Part shown: piece by piece, positions 50,582 to 58,362 of the stretch
How positions within the stretch are numbered: the stretch's first letter is position 1
How the letters are laid out: each line of letters opens with the position of its first letter
Source: Microbacterium salitolerans
Lineage (GTDB): Bacteria > Actinomycetota > Actinomycetes > Actinomycetales > Microbacteriaceae
Reading direction: 5' to 3'
NCBI RefSeq assembly: GCF_019720895.1
Contig: NZ_JAHKSH010000002.1
Span: 248,001 to 312,000, forward strand
DNA length: 64,000 bases
Notes under the pieces: generated by a model
Told to the model about the DNA's origin: nothing
Seen by the model: only the letters and a program-made list of their open reading frames with translations
The model's database searches: none
Translations under genes and position numbers: made by a program

Positions 50582-51002
50582 GGTTCGGCTCGCGGCTCTC
50601 CGCGCGGATCCGATCTGTCTCGTCGACCACCTGAGGGCCGTCGACGACCCGCGCATGGGCGCCGAGGCGAGCTTCGTCGGCCGTGTGCGCGATCACGATC
50701 CCGACGCCTCCGGCACGGTCGCCGCGCTCGAGTACACGTCGCACCCCGATGCCGAGCGGATCCTCGGCGAGATCGCGGCGCGCGCCGCCCAGCGCACGGG
50801 GTCCCTCGTCGCCGTGAGCCACCGCATCGGCCGCCTCGCGGTCGGCGACACCGCCGTCGTCATCGCCGTCGCCTCGGCGCATCGAGCCGAGGCCTTCGAT
50901 GCCTGCCGTGAGGTCATCGAGGACATCAAACGCGAGCTTCCGGTCTGGAAGAGACAGATCGAGGCCGACGGCACCAGCGCCTGGAAGGGGATCGGGGGCT
51001 GA
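50574..51002 (+). CDS. moaE: Molybdopterin synthase large subunit MoaE
   Basis: A 142-residue subunit that, with MoaD, converts cPMP into molybdopterin. FVGRVRDHDPDASG, LEYTSHPDAER, and the C-terminal KRELPVWKRQ motif with the catalytic Lys are present. It overlaps mog by eight bases. MoaD, its partner, is encoded on the opposite strand 36 bp away, at the end of a convergent operon. Confidence 0.93.
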   Translation: MGEVRLAALRADPICLVDHLRAVDDPRMGAEASFVGRVRDHDPDASGTVAALEYTSHPDAERILGEIAARAAQRTGSLVAVSHRIGRLAVGDTAVVIAVASAHRAEAFDACREVIEDIKRELPVWKRQIEADGTSAWKGIGG

Positions 51003-51037
51003 CACCGCGGGCGTGCGGCGGGAGTGAGGCAGCCGCG

Positions 51038-51268
51038 TCACCCGCCGGCGAAGGGCGGGAGGATGTCCACTGTCGCGCCGGAGAGAAGCTCGACGTCGTC
51101 GTCATGCCGTGTGCCGTCGACGAGGACGGCGCAGCGGGGGAGGATCCCCGTGAGAGCCGGATGATCGGCGACGAGCGCGTCGCGCAGGGCGTCGAGGCGC
51201 GTCTCCTCGCGCTGCTCTTCGGCCGTGCCCGCCGCCTCCTCAGCCGCGGCGAAAAAGCGCACGCGCAT
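51038..51268 (-). CDS. moaD: Molybdopterin synthase small subunit MoaD
   Basis: A 76-residue ubiquitin-like sulfur carrier. It begins MRVRFFAAAEEAAG and ends in PPFAGG with the terminal Gly-Gly that becomes a thiocarboxylate. The ATG overlaps the stop of the DUF6457 gene by one base (TGATG). The MoeZ-type enzyme encoded four genes upstream on the same transcript should activate it. Confidence 0.92.
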   Translation of the reverse strand: MRVRFFAAAEEAAGTAEEQREETRLDALRDALVADHPALTGILPRCAVLVDGTRHDDDVELLSGATVDILPPFAGG

Positions 51269-51513
51269 CAGGACTCCCACCGCTTCGCGAGAGCGACGGC
51301 CTTGTCGAGCGCGGCGGCGTCGCCGTTCCGACCGGCCGCGAGGCCCGCCAGGTAGGCCGTGAGGGGAGCCGCGGGGCGGGCGACGCCGTGGGCGACGTCG
51401 CGCGCGAGGTCGAGGACGGCGGCGATGTCGATGTCGTCGGGGTCGAGGTCGAGCTCGTCGCACGCGGCGCGCGTCCATGCGTCGAGGGCCTCGGGAGGAA
51501 GATGGACGGCCAT
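51268..51513 (-). CDS. DUF6457 small protein of the molybdenum cofactor operon
   Basis: An 81-residue helical protein with LPPEALDAWTRAACDELDLDP at the N terminus and PAAPLTAYLAGLAAGRNG, the DUF6457 hallmark. In relatives this domain is fused to or placed beside MobA, the enzyme that adds GMP to molybdopterin, but no mobA is present in the window. It overlaps moaC and moaD by single bases (TGATG each). Function unknown; probably an accessory of Mo-cofactor guanylylation. Confidence 0.82.
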   Translation of the reverse strand: MAVHLPPEALDAWTRAACDELDLDPDDIDIAAVLDLARDVAHGVARPAAPLTAYLAGLAAGRNGDAAALDKAVALAKRWES

Positions 51514-52001
51514 CAGATCTGCTCGCCGTCCCGGACCCAGGAACCGCTGCGTCCGCCGGTCTTCTGCACGATGCGCGCGTTCTCGATGAGGGCAGTGCGG
51601 TCGATGCCCTTGACCATGTCGAGCACTGTGAGCGCGGCGACGGTGACGGCCGTGACCGCCTCCATCTCGACGCCTGTGCGGTCGGCGGTCCGCGCCGTCG
51701 CCTCGATCTCGATGCCGTCGTCGGTGATCTCGAGGTCGACGGTCACCCCGTGCACGCCGATCACGTGCGCCAGGGGCAGCAGGTCGGGGGTCTTCTTCGC
51801 GGCCTGGATTCCGGCGATGCGGGCGACGGCGAGGACGTCGCCCTTCGGCACCGTCTGATCGTGGAGGGCCGACACCGTCTCGGGCGCGACGCGCACGAAA
51901 CCGCGCGCCGTGGCGGCCCGCACGGTCGGCTGCTTCGCGGTGACGTCGACCATGCGGGCGTGCCCGGCGGCGTCGAGATGCGTGAACGCGGGGGAGCTCA
52001 T
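51513..52001 (-). CDS. moaC: Cyclic pyranopterin monophosphate synthase MoaC
   Basis: A 162-residue enzyme that with MoaA turns GTP into cPMP, the first Moco intermediate. It has MVDVTAKQPTVRAATARG, KKTPDLLPLAHVIGVHGV, the catalytic region GVEMEAVTAVTVAALTVLDM, and the Lys in VKGIDR. The ATG overlaps the moeA stop (ATGA). Standard length. Confidence 0.94.
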   Translation of the reverse strand: MSSPAFTHLDAAGHARMVDVTAKQPTVRAATARGFVRVAPETVSALHDQTVPKGDVLAVARIAGIQAAKKTPDLLPLAHVIGVHGVTVDLEITDDGIEIEATARTADRTGVEMEAVTAVTVAALTVLDMVKGIDRTALIENARIVQKTGGRSGSWVRDGEQI

Positions 52002-53230
52002 ACGACAAGCATGACATCGACGAGGTCGCCGGTCGCGACGACGGCCACGTCCTCCGGCACGATCGCGTATCCCTCCGCGAGGCCGAGGCCGCCGACGAGG
52101 TGCGACCCGGATCCGCCCGCTGTCGCCGGCCGCGCGCGCCACGCGCGCGGATCCGTCCGATCGATCACGATCGGCGCGTACTGCCGACGGTCCGGCGGTG
52201 TGCGCCAGCCGGTCGCGGCGGGAAGGCGGAGGAGCGGCCGGTGAATGCTCGCGCGGCCCTGCAGCGCGAGGAGGGCGGGGCGCACGAAGACCTCGAAGGA
52301 CACGGCGACGCTCACGGGATTCCCGGGCAGCCCGAAGAAGAGCGCGCCGGTGTCGAGCGCGCCGAACGCCTGCGGCTTGCCGGGCTGCATCGCGACCTTC
52401 GAGAAGCGGACGCGCCCCTCGAGCGCCTGCTTCACGGGCTCGTAGGCGCCCGCGCTCACGCCCCCCGAAGTGACGACGGCGTCGACGTCGTGCTGATCGG
52501 CGAGCAGGCGCGTGAGCTCCGCGGGGTCATCTCCGACGCTCGTGCGCAGAACGACCTCGCCGCCTGCGTCGCGCACGAGGCCCGCGAGGAGCGTCGAGTT
52601 CGAATCGGGGATCTGGCCTTCAGCGGGGACGCTCCCCGGAGCCGACAGCTCGGATCCGGTCGACACGACGACGACGCGCGGGGCGCGGAAGGCGGCGACC
52701 TCCGTCACCCCCGCCGCGACGAGAGCGGGCACCTGCAGAGCCCCGAGGAGCGAACCCGCCCGCAGCACGATGTCTCCGGCCGCGATGTCCTCGGCGCGCC
52801 GCCGGACATGGGCGCCGGCCGCCGGCGGCGCCGTGCGCACGAGGGCGGTGTCGAGGGAGTCCGCGAGTCCGCCGGCCGTCTGCTCGAAGGGGACGATCGC
52901 GTCGGCGCCGGGCGGGACGGGCGCGCCCGTCATGATCCGCTGCGTCGTGGCCGGGGCGACCGGGAGCGCCGCCACGGATCCCGCCGGAACGTCGCCGATG
53001 ACCGTGAGCGCGACCGGCGCGCCCGGGGCGGCGTGCGCGACGTCGGCGAAGCGCACGGCGAATCCGTCCATGGCGGAGTTGTCGAACGCGGGGATGTCGA
53101 GCGCGGCGATCGCGTCCGCGGCGAGGGTCCGCCCCGCCGCGTCGATCGGAGACGCGTGCTGCATCTCGACGTGGCGCACGTGGGCGAGGATGTCGGCGAG
53201 GTGATCCTCGACCGAGAGCAGGCCCATCAT
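51998..53230 (-). CDS. moeA: Molybdopterin molybdenumtransferase MoeA
   Basis: A 410-residue enzyme that inserts molybdate into adenylylated molybdopterin. Motifs: FDNSAMDGFAVR, QRIMTGAPVPPGADAIVP, TGSEL, and GLPGNPVSVAVSFEVFV. It starts with MMGLLSVEDH; the first ATG (53230) overlaps the moeZ stop (ATGATG). It ends at the moaC start. Two ATGs in a row make the exact start ambiguous by one codon. Confidence 0.93.
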   Translation of the reverse strand: MMGLLSVEDHLADILAHVRHVEMQHASPIDAAGRTLAADAIAALDIPAFDNSAMDGFAVRFADVAHAAPGAPVALTVIGDVPAGSVAALPVAPATTQRIMTGAPVPPGADAIVPFEQTAGGLADSLDTALVRTAPPAAGAHVRRRAEDIAAGDIVLRAGSLLGALQVPALVAAGVTEVAAFRAPRVVVVSTGSELSAPGSVPAEGQIPDSNSTLLAGLVRDAGGEVVLRTSVGDDPAELTRLLADQHDVDAVVTSGGVSAGAYEPVKQALEGRVRFSKVAMQPGKPQAFGALDTGALFFGLPGNPVSVAVSFEVFVRPALLALQGRASIHRPLLRLPAATGWRTPPDRRQYAPIVIDRTDPRAWRARPATAGGSGSHLVGGLGLAEGYAIVPEDVAVVATGDLVDVMLVV

Positions 53231-54360
53231 GCGCGCCCGCCCTCGTCGGGTGCGACGACGGCGCCGGACCAGGTGCGCATTCCTCCGGTGAGGCTGCGCG
53301 AGGTCAGTCCGGCGCCGGCGAGAGCCGCCGTGGCGCGCGCCGAGCGCACGCCTGCGGCGCAGACCGTCACGACGTCGCGTCCGTCCGCCGCGTCCCGCAC
53401 GCGCGCGGCGGCGGCGGACGGATCCGCGAGTACCTCCGCGACGGGAATCGCGACCGACCCCGCGATCACGCCGTCACGCCGTTCTGATGGCTCCCGCACA
53501 TCGATGACGAGCGTGCGGATCAGGGCGCCGCGCAGCTCCGCGTCGGTCACCTCCGTGGGCACGGTGCGAGGAATCGGCGGCGGCGTCGCGGGCGACGAGG
53601 CGCGAAACGGCACCTCCCGGGTGGTCGACCGCAGCGCGTCGACGAGGGCGATGCGACCGACGAGCGGATCCCCGATGCCCGCGACCAGCAGGATCGCCTG
53701 CGTCGCCATGAGGGAGCCGACCTGCATCACGAGTGCGCCCAGCACGCCGACCTCCGCGCACGTGGGCACGTTGCCGACGGCGCCCGCCGGGTGAAGGTCG
53801 GACAGACGCGTCGCCGGCGCGCCCGCGGGGGGATCGGCCCAGAACACGGTCACCTGCGCGTGGAATTCCTGCACGACGCCCCAGACCAGCGGCACGCCGA
53901 TCGCGGCGCACGCGGCATCGACGATCTCGCGCGTGGCGAAGGTGTCCGAGCCGTCGATCACCACGTCGGCTCCGCGCAGGATGCGGCCGGCGTTGTCCGC
54001 GGTGAGACGCTCGCGCACGGCGACGACGTCGCATTCGGGCGCGAGGTCGTGCCCGGCCCGCACCGCGCTGTCGACCTTGGCGCGGCCGATGTCGCGCGTG
54101 CGGTGCATCACCTGACGCTGCAGGTTCGAGGCGTCGACATCGTCGTCGTCGATGACGGTGAGCCGGCCGACGCCGGCGGCCGCCAGCGCGAGCAGCGCGG
54201 GAGAGCCGAGCCCCCCGGCTCCGACGATCGCGACATGCGCGGCCTGCAGACGCCGCTGTCCCTCTTCTCCGAGCGGGAACAGCACGTGATGGCGTGCCGT
54301 GCGCGCGGCTTCGGCGGGCGTCAGCTGCGCGACCGGATCGACCAGCGGGGGGAGGGCCAT
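53227..54360 (-). CDS. moeZ: MoeZ/MoeB-like sulfur-carrier adenylyltransferase with rhodanese domain
   Basis: A 377-residue fusion. An E1-like adenylyltransferase (GAGGLGSPALLALAAAG nucleotide site, DASNLQRQVMH, Cys in VPTCAEVGVLG) is followed by a rhodanese domain with the active Cys in VTVCAAGVRSARA. It adenylates the C-terminal Gly of MoaD and supplies sulfur. As in mycobacterial MoeZ, the CxxC zinc pairs of E. coli MoeB are absent. It is first in moeZ-moeA-moaC-DUF6457-moaD; a TAGGCT box 6 nt before the ATG predicts a leaderless mRNA. Confidence 0.9.
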   Translation of the reverse strand: MALPPLVDPVAQLTPAEAARTARHHVLFPLGEEGQRRLQAAHVAIVGAGGLGSPALLALAAAGVGRLTVIDDDDVDASNLQRQVMHRTRDIGRAKVDSAVRAGHDLAPECDVVAVRERLTADNAGRILRGADVVIDGSDTFATREIVDAACAAIGVPLVWGVVQEFHAQVTVFWADPPAGAPATRLSDLHPAGAVGNVPTCAEVGVLGALVMQVGSLMATQAILLVAGIGDPLVGRIALVDALRSTTREVPFRASSPATPPPIPRTVPTEVTDAELRGALIRTLVIDVREPSERRDGVIAGSVAIPVAEVLADPSAAAARVRDAADGRDVVTVCAAGVRSARATAALAGAGLTSRSLTGGMRTWSGAVVAPDEGGRA

Positions 54361-54366
54361 GCTCCG

Positions 54367-54372
54367 AGCCTA
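54367..54372 (-). promoter_or_regulatory. -10 element TAGGCT (minus strand) of a leaderless promoter for moeZ
   Basis: On the minus strand TAGGCT ends 6 nt before the ATG at 54360. It lies in the 41-bp gap to the divergent modA, whose own likely -10 is TGAGAT (54390-54395), 6 nt before its ATG. Confidence 0.65.
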
Positions 54373-54401
54373 CTGACGATGGGGCGTGGTGAGATGGTCA
54401 G

Positions 54402-55145
54402 ATGCGTCGCTCCCGCCTGCTCGCCGTCCCCGCCCTCCTCGGCGTCGCCGCACTTGCATCGTGCGCGCAGGCCGGGGCCGCGGGCGGCGGGCTGCGGATC
54501 GCGGCCGCGGCGTCCCTCCAGGGGGCGTTCGATGAGCTCGTCGCCGAGTTCGAGGTCGCCCATCCGGACATTCTCGTCGCGCCCGTCGTCTACGACGGCT
54601 CCAGCACGCTCGCGACCCAGATCGCGGAGGGCGCGCCCGTCGACGTCGCGGCGTTCGCCGACGAGCCCACGATGGCGCGCATCTCCGACGATGCCGAGGA
54701 GCCCCGGATCTTCGCCACGAACTCGCTCGTCGTCGCCGTCCCCGAGGGCAGGAGCGAGGTCGCCTCGCTCGACGACCTCGCGGATCCGGGCCTCGACGTC
54801 GTGCTCTGCGCGCCCGAGGTCCCCTGCGGCGCGGCGGCCCAGACAGCTCTCGAGGCGGAGGGGCTGCGGATCGACGCCGCGAGCCTCGAGCAGAACGTCT
54901 CGGCCGTCGCGACGAAGGTCGCGGAGAGCATCGCGGACGCGGGCCTCGTCTACCGCACCGATGTCCTGGCGACCGAGGGCATCGTCGCCGTCGAGGACCC
55001 CCGCCTCGACGACATCGTGAACTCCTATCCGATCGCCGCGACGGCTGGCGCGGCATCGGCGGACGACGCCGAGGCGTTCATCGACTTCGTCCTGAGCGAC
55101 CCGGGTCAGCAGACCCTCGCCAAGTGGGGCTTCGGCACGCCATGA
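54402..55145 (+). CDS. modA: Molybdate-binding lipoprotein ModA
   Basis: A 247-residue substrate-binding lipoprotein with lipobox LASC (Cys 21). The mature part begins LRIAAAASLQGAFDEL, the molybdate-binding signature, and later has YDGSSTLATQIAEGAPVD and VYRTDV. It captures molybdate outside the membrane for ModBC. A TGAGAT hexamer 6 nt before the ATG predicts a leaderless transcript. First gene of modABC-moaA. Confidence 0.93.
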   Translation: MRRSRLLAVPALLGVAALASCAQAGAAGGGLRIAAAASLQGAFDELVAEFEVAHPDILVAPVVYDGSSTLATQIAEGAPVDVAAFADEPTMARISDDAEEPRIFATNSLVVAVPEGRSEVASLDDLADPGLDVVLCAPEVPCGAAAQTALEAEGLRIDAASLEQNVSAVATKVAESIADAGLVYRTDVLATEGIVAVEDPRLDDIVNSYPIAATAGAASADDAEAFIDFVLSDPGQQTLAKWGFGTP

Positions 55146-55185
55146 TGTGAGGAGCGGTCTCAGACACATGACGAAAGGGGAGAAC

Positions 55186-56001
55186 ATGGCGATGTCGCGC
55201 GACGCACCGGCACGCAGCGTCTTCCCCCGCCTCATCCTCATCCCGGCCGTCCTCGCTCTCCTGTTTCTGCTCCTCCCGCTCGCCGCTCTCGTCGCGCGCG
55301 TGGAATGGACGAGCCTGTGGGCCGACATCGCCGCTCCTGACGCCGTCAGCGCACTCGTGCTCTCGGTGACGACCGCCGCGATCGCCACGGCGGTGTGCGC
55401 CGTCGTGGGGATCCCGCTCGCGATCGCGATCGCCCGCGCGCCGCGCGTCCTCGCCGCTGTGCTGCGGGTGGTCGTGACGATTCCGCTCGTCCTCCCGCCC
55501 ATGGTCGGCGGCGTCGCGCTGCTCTTCCTCTACGGCGGCTCGAGCCCGGTCGGCATCTGGCTCGACAGCGCGGGGCTCGCGCTGCCCTTCACGACGGCGG
55601 CGGTCGTCGTCGCCCAGATCTTCGTCGCGCTGCCGTTCCTCGTGATCGCCGTCGAAGGATCCGTGCGCACGGCCGGGACCGACTACGAGCGCACCGCGGT
55701 CGCACTCGGCGCGAGCCGGTGGACCACGCTGCGCCGCATCACGCTGCCGCTCGCGGCCGACGGCATCGTCGCGGGTGTGATCCTCTGCTTCGCCCGCGCG
55801 ATCGGCGAATTCGGTGCCACGGCGCTCTTCGCCGGCAACGCGCCGGGCGTGACGCAGACGATGCCGCTGGCGATCTACACGGCCTTCAACGGATCCGGCG
55901 TCGACCAGGGCTCCGCGGTCGCGCTCGCCCTCCTGCTGCTCGTGACGGTCCTGGTCGTCTTGCTCGTGGTCCGCGGCTGGCGGCCCGGGAGAATCCGATG
56001 A
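55186..56001 (+). CDS. modB: Molybdate ABC permease ModB
   Basis: A 271-residue permease with five or six membrane helices and an EAA-like loop (VALGASRWTTLRRITLPLA). ARAIGEFGATALFAG is typical of ModB. I use the ATG at 55186 (AAGGGGAG eight bases upstream) rather than the open frame from 55147. It overlaps modC by four bases and, with ModC, moves molybdate into the cell. Confidence 0.92.
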   Translation: MAMSRDAPARSVFPRLILIPAVLALLFLLLPLAALVARVEWTSLWADIAAPDAVSALVLSVTTAAIATAVCAVVGIPLAIAIARAPRVLAAVLRVVVTIPLVLPPMVGGVALLFLYGGSSPVGIWLDSAGLALPFTTAAVVVAQIFVALPFLVIAVEGSVRTAGTDYERTAVALGASRWTTLRRITLPLAADGIVAGVILCFARAIGEFGATALFAGNAPGVTQTMPLAIYTAFNGSGVDQGSAVALALLLLVTVLVVLLVVRGWRPGRIR

Positions 56002-57179
56002 GCGGGCACGCGGGCACCGCCGTCGACGGCCGCGTCGTCGTGCGTCGCTCACGCCGCTTCGAGCTCGACGTCGAGCTCGACGTCGAGCACGGCGAGATCC
56101 TCGCCGTCATGGGCCCCAGCGGTGCCGGGAAGTCGACGCTGCTGCAGGCACTCGCGGGAGAGGTGCGGCTCACGGGCGGCGAGATCGCGATCGGCGACCA
56201 GGGCGTCACGCGGCGGCACCACGCGGATCCCCGCCGCCGCGGCGTGGTGCTGCTGGGGCAGAAGCCGCTGCTGTTCCCGCATCTCGACGTCCGAGACAAT
56301 GTCGGCTTCGGGCTGCGCGTGCGCGGCACGCCCCGCGCCCGCTCGCGTGCGGAAGCCGACGAATGGCTCTGGCGCATGGGGCTCTCGGGCATGGGGGACC
56401 ACCGACCGCGCGAGCTGTCGGGTGGGCAGCAGCAGCGCGTCGCCCTCGCCCGCGCCCTCGCGACGTCGCCGCGGCTCCTCCTCCTGGACGAGCCGCTCAC
56501 GTCGCTCGACGTCGACACTGCGAGCGACATCCGCGGGCTGCTCCACGAGCAGCTCGCGTTCACCCTCACGACGACGCTCCTCGTGACCCACGACGCGTTC
56601 GATGCCGCGGCGCTCGCGCACCGCATGGTCGTCATCGAAGACGGCCGTGTGACGCAGCGGGGCGACGTGCGCGAGGTCCTCGCACGCCCGGCCACGCGCT
56701 TCGTCGCGATGTCTGCGGGCCTCAATCGCCTGAGCGGGACGGCCCACGACGGTGCGTGGACGGGGGAGTCGTTCGGACTGCCCGTGCGCATCGCCTCCAG
56801 CGAGGGCGGCCCCCGGCCCGCGGACCACACGCCCATCGTCGCCGTGTTCCGCCCCGCCGATGCCCGCATCGCGCGGGCTGAGGAGACCACGTGGACGGGC
56901 GCGTTCCACACGGCTCGCGACGAGGCGGAGGGCGAGCCTGCGCCCGGAGAGTGGCTCGCACGCGTCGCACGCCTCGAGCCGGCGCCCGGCGGCGCCCGGG
57001 TGCACGTGACGGAGCCCGATCTCGCCGTCGACATCCCGAGCGCCCAGGTCGCCGCCCTCGGGATCGCGCCGGGCGATCCCGTGCGCGTGTCGATCGCTCC
57101 GGAGCATGTGCGGCTGATCCCGGTCGTCGAGCCGGGTCCGGTGCCGTCGTCCCGGGCGGACGATTCGTCGAGCCGCTGA
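55998..57179 (+). CDS. modC: Molybdate ABC ATPase ModC
   Basis: A 393-residue ATPase: Walker A GPSGAGKST near 42-50, signature LSGGQQQRV, Walker B LLLLDEPLTS, and a C-terminal extension (about 285-375) with the mop/TOBE molybdate-binding fold. Near the N terminus a 12-bp unit is repeated exactly (56061-56084), giving ELDVELDV just before the Walker strand. It overlaps the modB stop. Confidence 0.92.
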   Translation: MSGHAGTAVDGRVVVRRSRRFELDVELDVEHGEILAVMGPSGAGKSTLLQALAGEVRLTGGEIAIGDQGVTRRHHADPRRRGVVLLGQKPLLFPHLDVRDNVGFGLRVRGTPRARSRAEADEWLWRMGLSGMGDHRPRELSGGQQQRVALARALATSPRLLLLDEPLTSLDVDTASDIRGLLHEQLAFTLTTTLLVTHDAFDAAALAHRMVVIEDGRVTQRGDVREVLARPATRFVAMSAGLNRLSGTAHDGAWTGESFGLPVRIASSEGGPRPADHTPIVAVFRPADARIARAEETTWTGAFHTARDEAEGEPAPGEWLARVARLEPAPGGARVHVTEPDLAVDIPSAQVAALGIAPGDPVRVSIAPEHVRLIPVVEPGPVPSSRADDSSSR

Positions 57180-57245
57180 CAGGCGCCGGCGTCCTCGCGC
57201 GACCGTCAGATGCGCGAGACGGCGCCCGGATCACCTGCCGTCTCG

Positions 57246-57251
57246 TAGTCT
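57246..57251 (+). promoter_or_regulatory. -10 element TAGTCT upstream of moaA
   Basis: TAGTCT 38 bp before the GTG at 57290. Transcription would begin near 57258, after the alternative ATG at 57254, which favours the GTG start that has AGAGGG seven bases upstream. Confidence 0.45.
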
Positions 57252-57289
57252 GGATGGATGAGGTCGATTCAGGTCGAGAGGGCTCCGCG

Positions 57290-58354
57290 GTGACGGCGGT
57301 GCCGATCGGGCTGTCGGATCCGCGCGTGCGTGAACCCGCTCCCGCCGACATGCCGGCCCACGGCCCGCTCGTCGACCGCTTCGGCCGTGTGCACCGCGAT
57401 CTCCGCGTCTCGCTCACCGACCGCTGCTCCCTGCGATGCACGTACTGCATGCCGGAGCAGGGCAACGAATGGCTCGCGAAGCAGAGCATCCTCACCCTCG
57501 ACGAGATCGAGCGCGTCGCGCGGATCGCGGCGGCGCAGGGCATCTCGACGTTCCGGCTGACCGGTGGCGAGCCCCTCCTCCGCCGCGACATCGTGCAGAT
57601 CGTCGAGCGGCTCGCGGCGCTCGAGACCCCCGACGGCCCCGTGCAGATCGCCATGACGACGAATGCGATCGGGCTCGACAAGGTGCTGCCTGCTCTCGTC
57701 GACGCGGGTCTCGGCCGGCTCAACATCTCGATCGACACCGTCGACCGCGAGCGCTTCCGCGACCTGACGCGGCGCGACCGGCTGCACGATGTCGTCGCAG
57801 GGATCCAGGCAGCCGCCGCCTCGCGCCTTCGTCCTCTCAAGTTCAACGCCGTCGCCATGCGGGGCGTCAACGACGACGAGCTCGTCGAGCTCGTCCAGTT
57901 CGCGCTCGACAACGATGCTCAGATGCGCTTCATCGAGCAGATGCCCCTCGACGCGGGACACACCTGGTCGCGCGAGAGCATGGTCACGCGCGAGGAGATC
58001 CTCGAGCGGCTCTCGGAGCGGTGGGATCTCGAGCCCGTCCCCGGCCGCGGGGGTGCTCCTGCCGAGTCCTGGCGTCTCGCGGGCACCGGCAGCACCGTCG
58101 GCGTCATCGCGTCGGTCACGGCGCCCTTCTGCGGAGCCTGCGATCGCCTGCGGCTCACCGCCGACGGGCAGCTGCGCAACTGCCTGTTCTCGAATCGCGA
58201 GTTCGACCTCGTGCCGCTGCTGCGCGGCTCCGGCACCGACGACGACCTCGAGCAGCTTCTGCGCGGCTGCATCTGGCGAAAGCTGCCCGGCCACGCCATC
58301 AACGATCCCGGGTTCCTTCAGCCTGATCGCGGCATGAACGCGATCGGCGGCTGA
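57290..58354 (+). CDS. moaA: GTP 3',8-cyclase MoaA
   Basis: A radical-SAM enzyme of 354 residues that begins Moco synthesis by rearranging GTP. The SAM cluster site is CSLRCTYC, the C-terminal substrate cluster is CGACDRLR plus the Cys in LRNCLF, and the GG tail (NAIGG) needed for activity is present. GTG 57290 is supported by AGAGGG; ATG 57254 is in frame but would lie upstream of the predicted transcription start. It follows modC by 110 bp and ends 8 bp before the convergent chelatase gene. Confidence 0.94.
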   Translation: MTAVPIGLSDPRVREPAPADMPAHGPLVDRFGRVHRDLRVSLTDRCSLRCTYCMPEQGNEWLAKQSILTLDEIERVARIAAAQGISTFRLTGGEPLLRRDIVQIVERLAALETPDGPVQIAMTTNAIGLDKVLPALVDAGLGRLNISIDTVDRERFRDLTRRDRLHDVVAGIQAAAASRLRPLKFNAVAMRGVNDDELVELVQFALDNDAQMRFIEQMPLDAGHTWSRESMVTREEILERLSERWDLEPVPGRGGAPAESWRLAGTGSTVGVIASVTAPFCGACDRLRLTADGQLRNCLFSNREFDLVPLLRGSGTDDDLEQLLRGCIWRKLPGHAINDPGFLQPDRGMNAIGG

Positions 58355-58362
58355 GACGGGCC

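Noticed and set aside
53227-54360. Absence of CxxC zinc pairs in the MoeZ-like protein
   Set aside because: As far as I recall mycobacterial MoeZ also lacks these pairs; the active-site Cys residues of both domains are present.
57180-57289. Possible molybdenum-cofactor riboswitch upstream of moaA
   Set aside because: I looked for the conserved multi-helix structure and saw only a -10 box and a short leader; the predicted transcript leader is too short.
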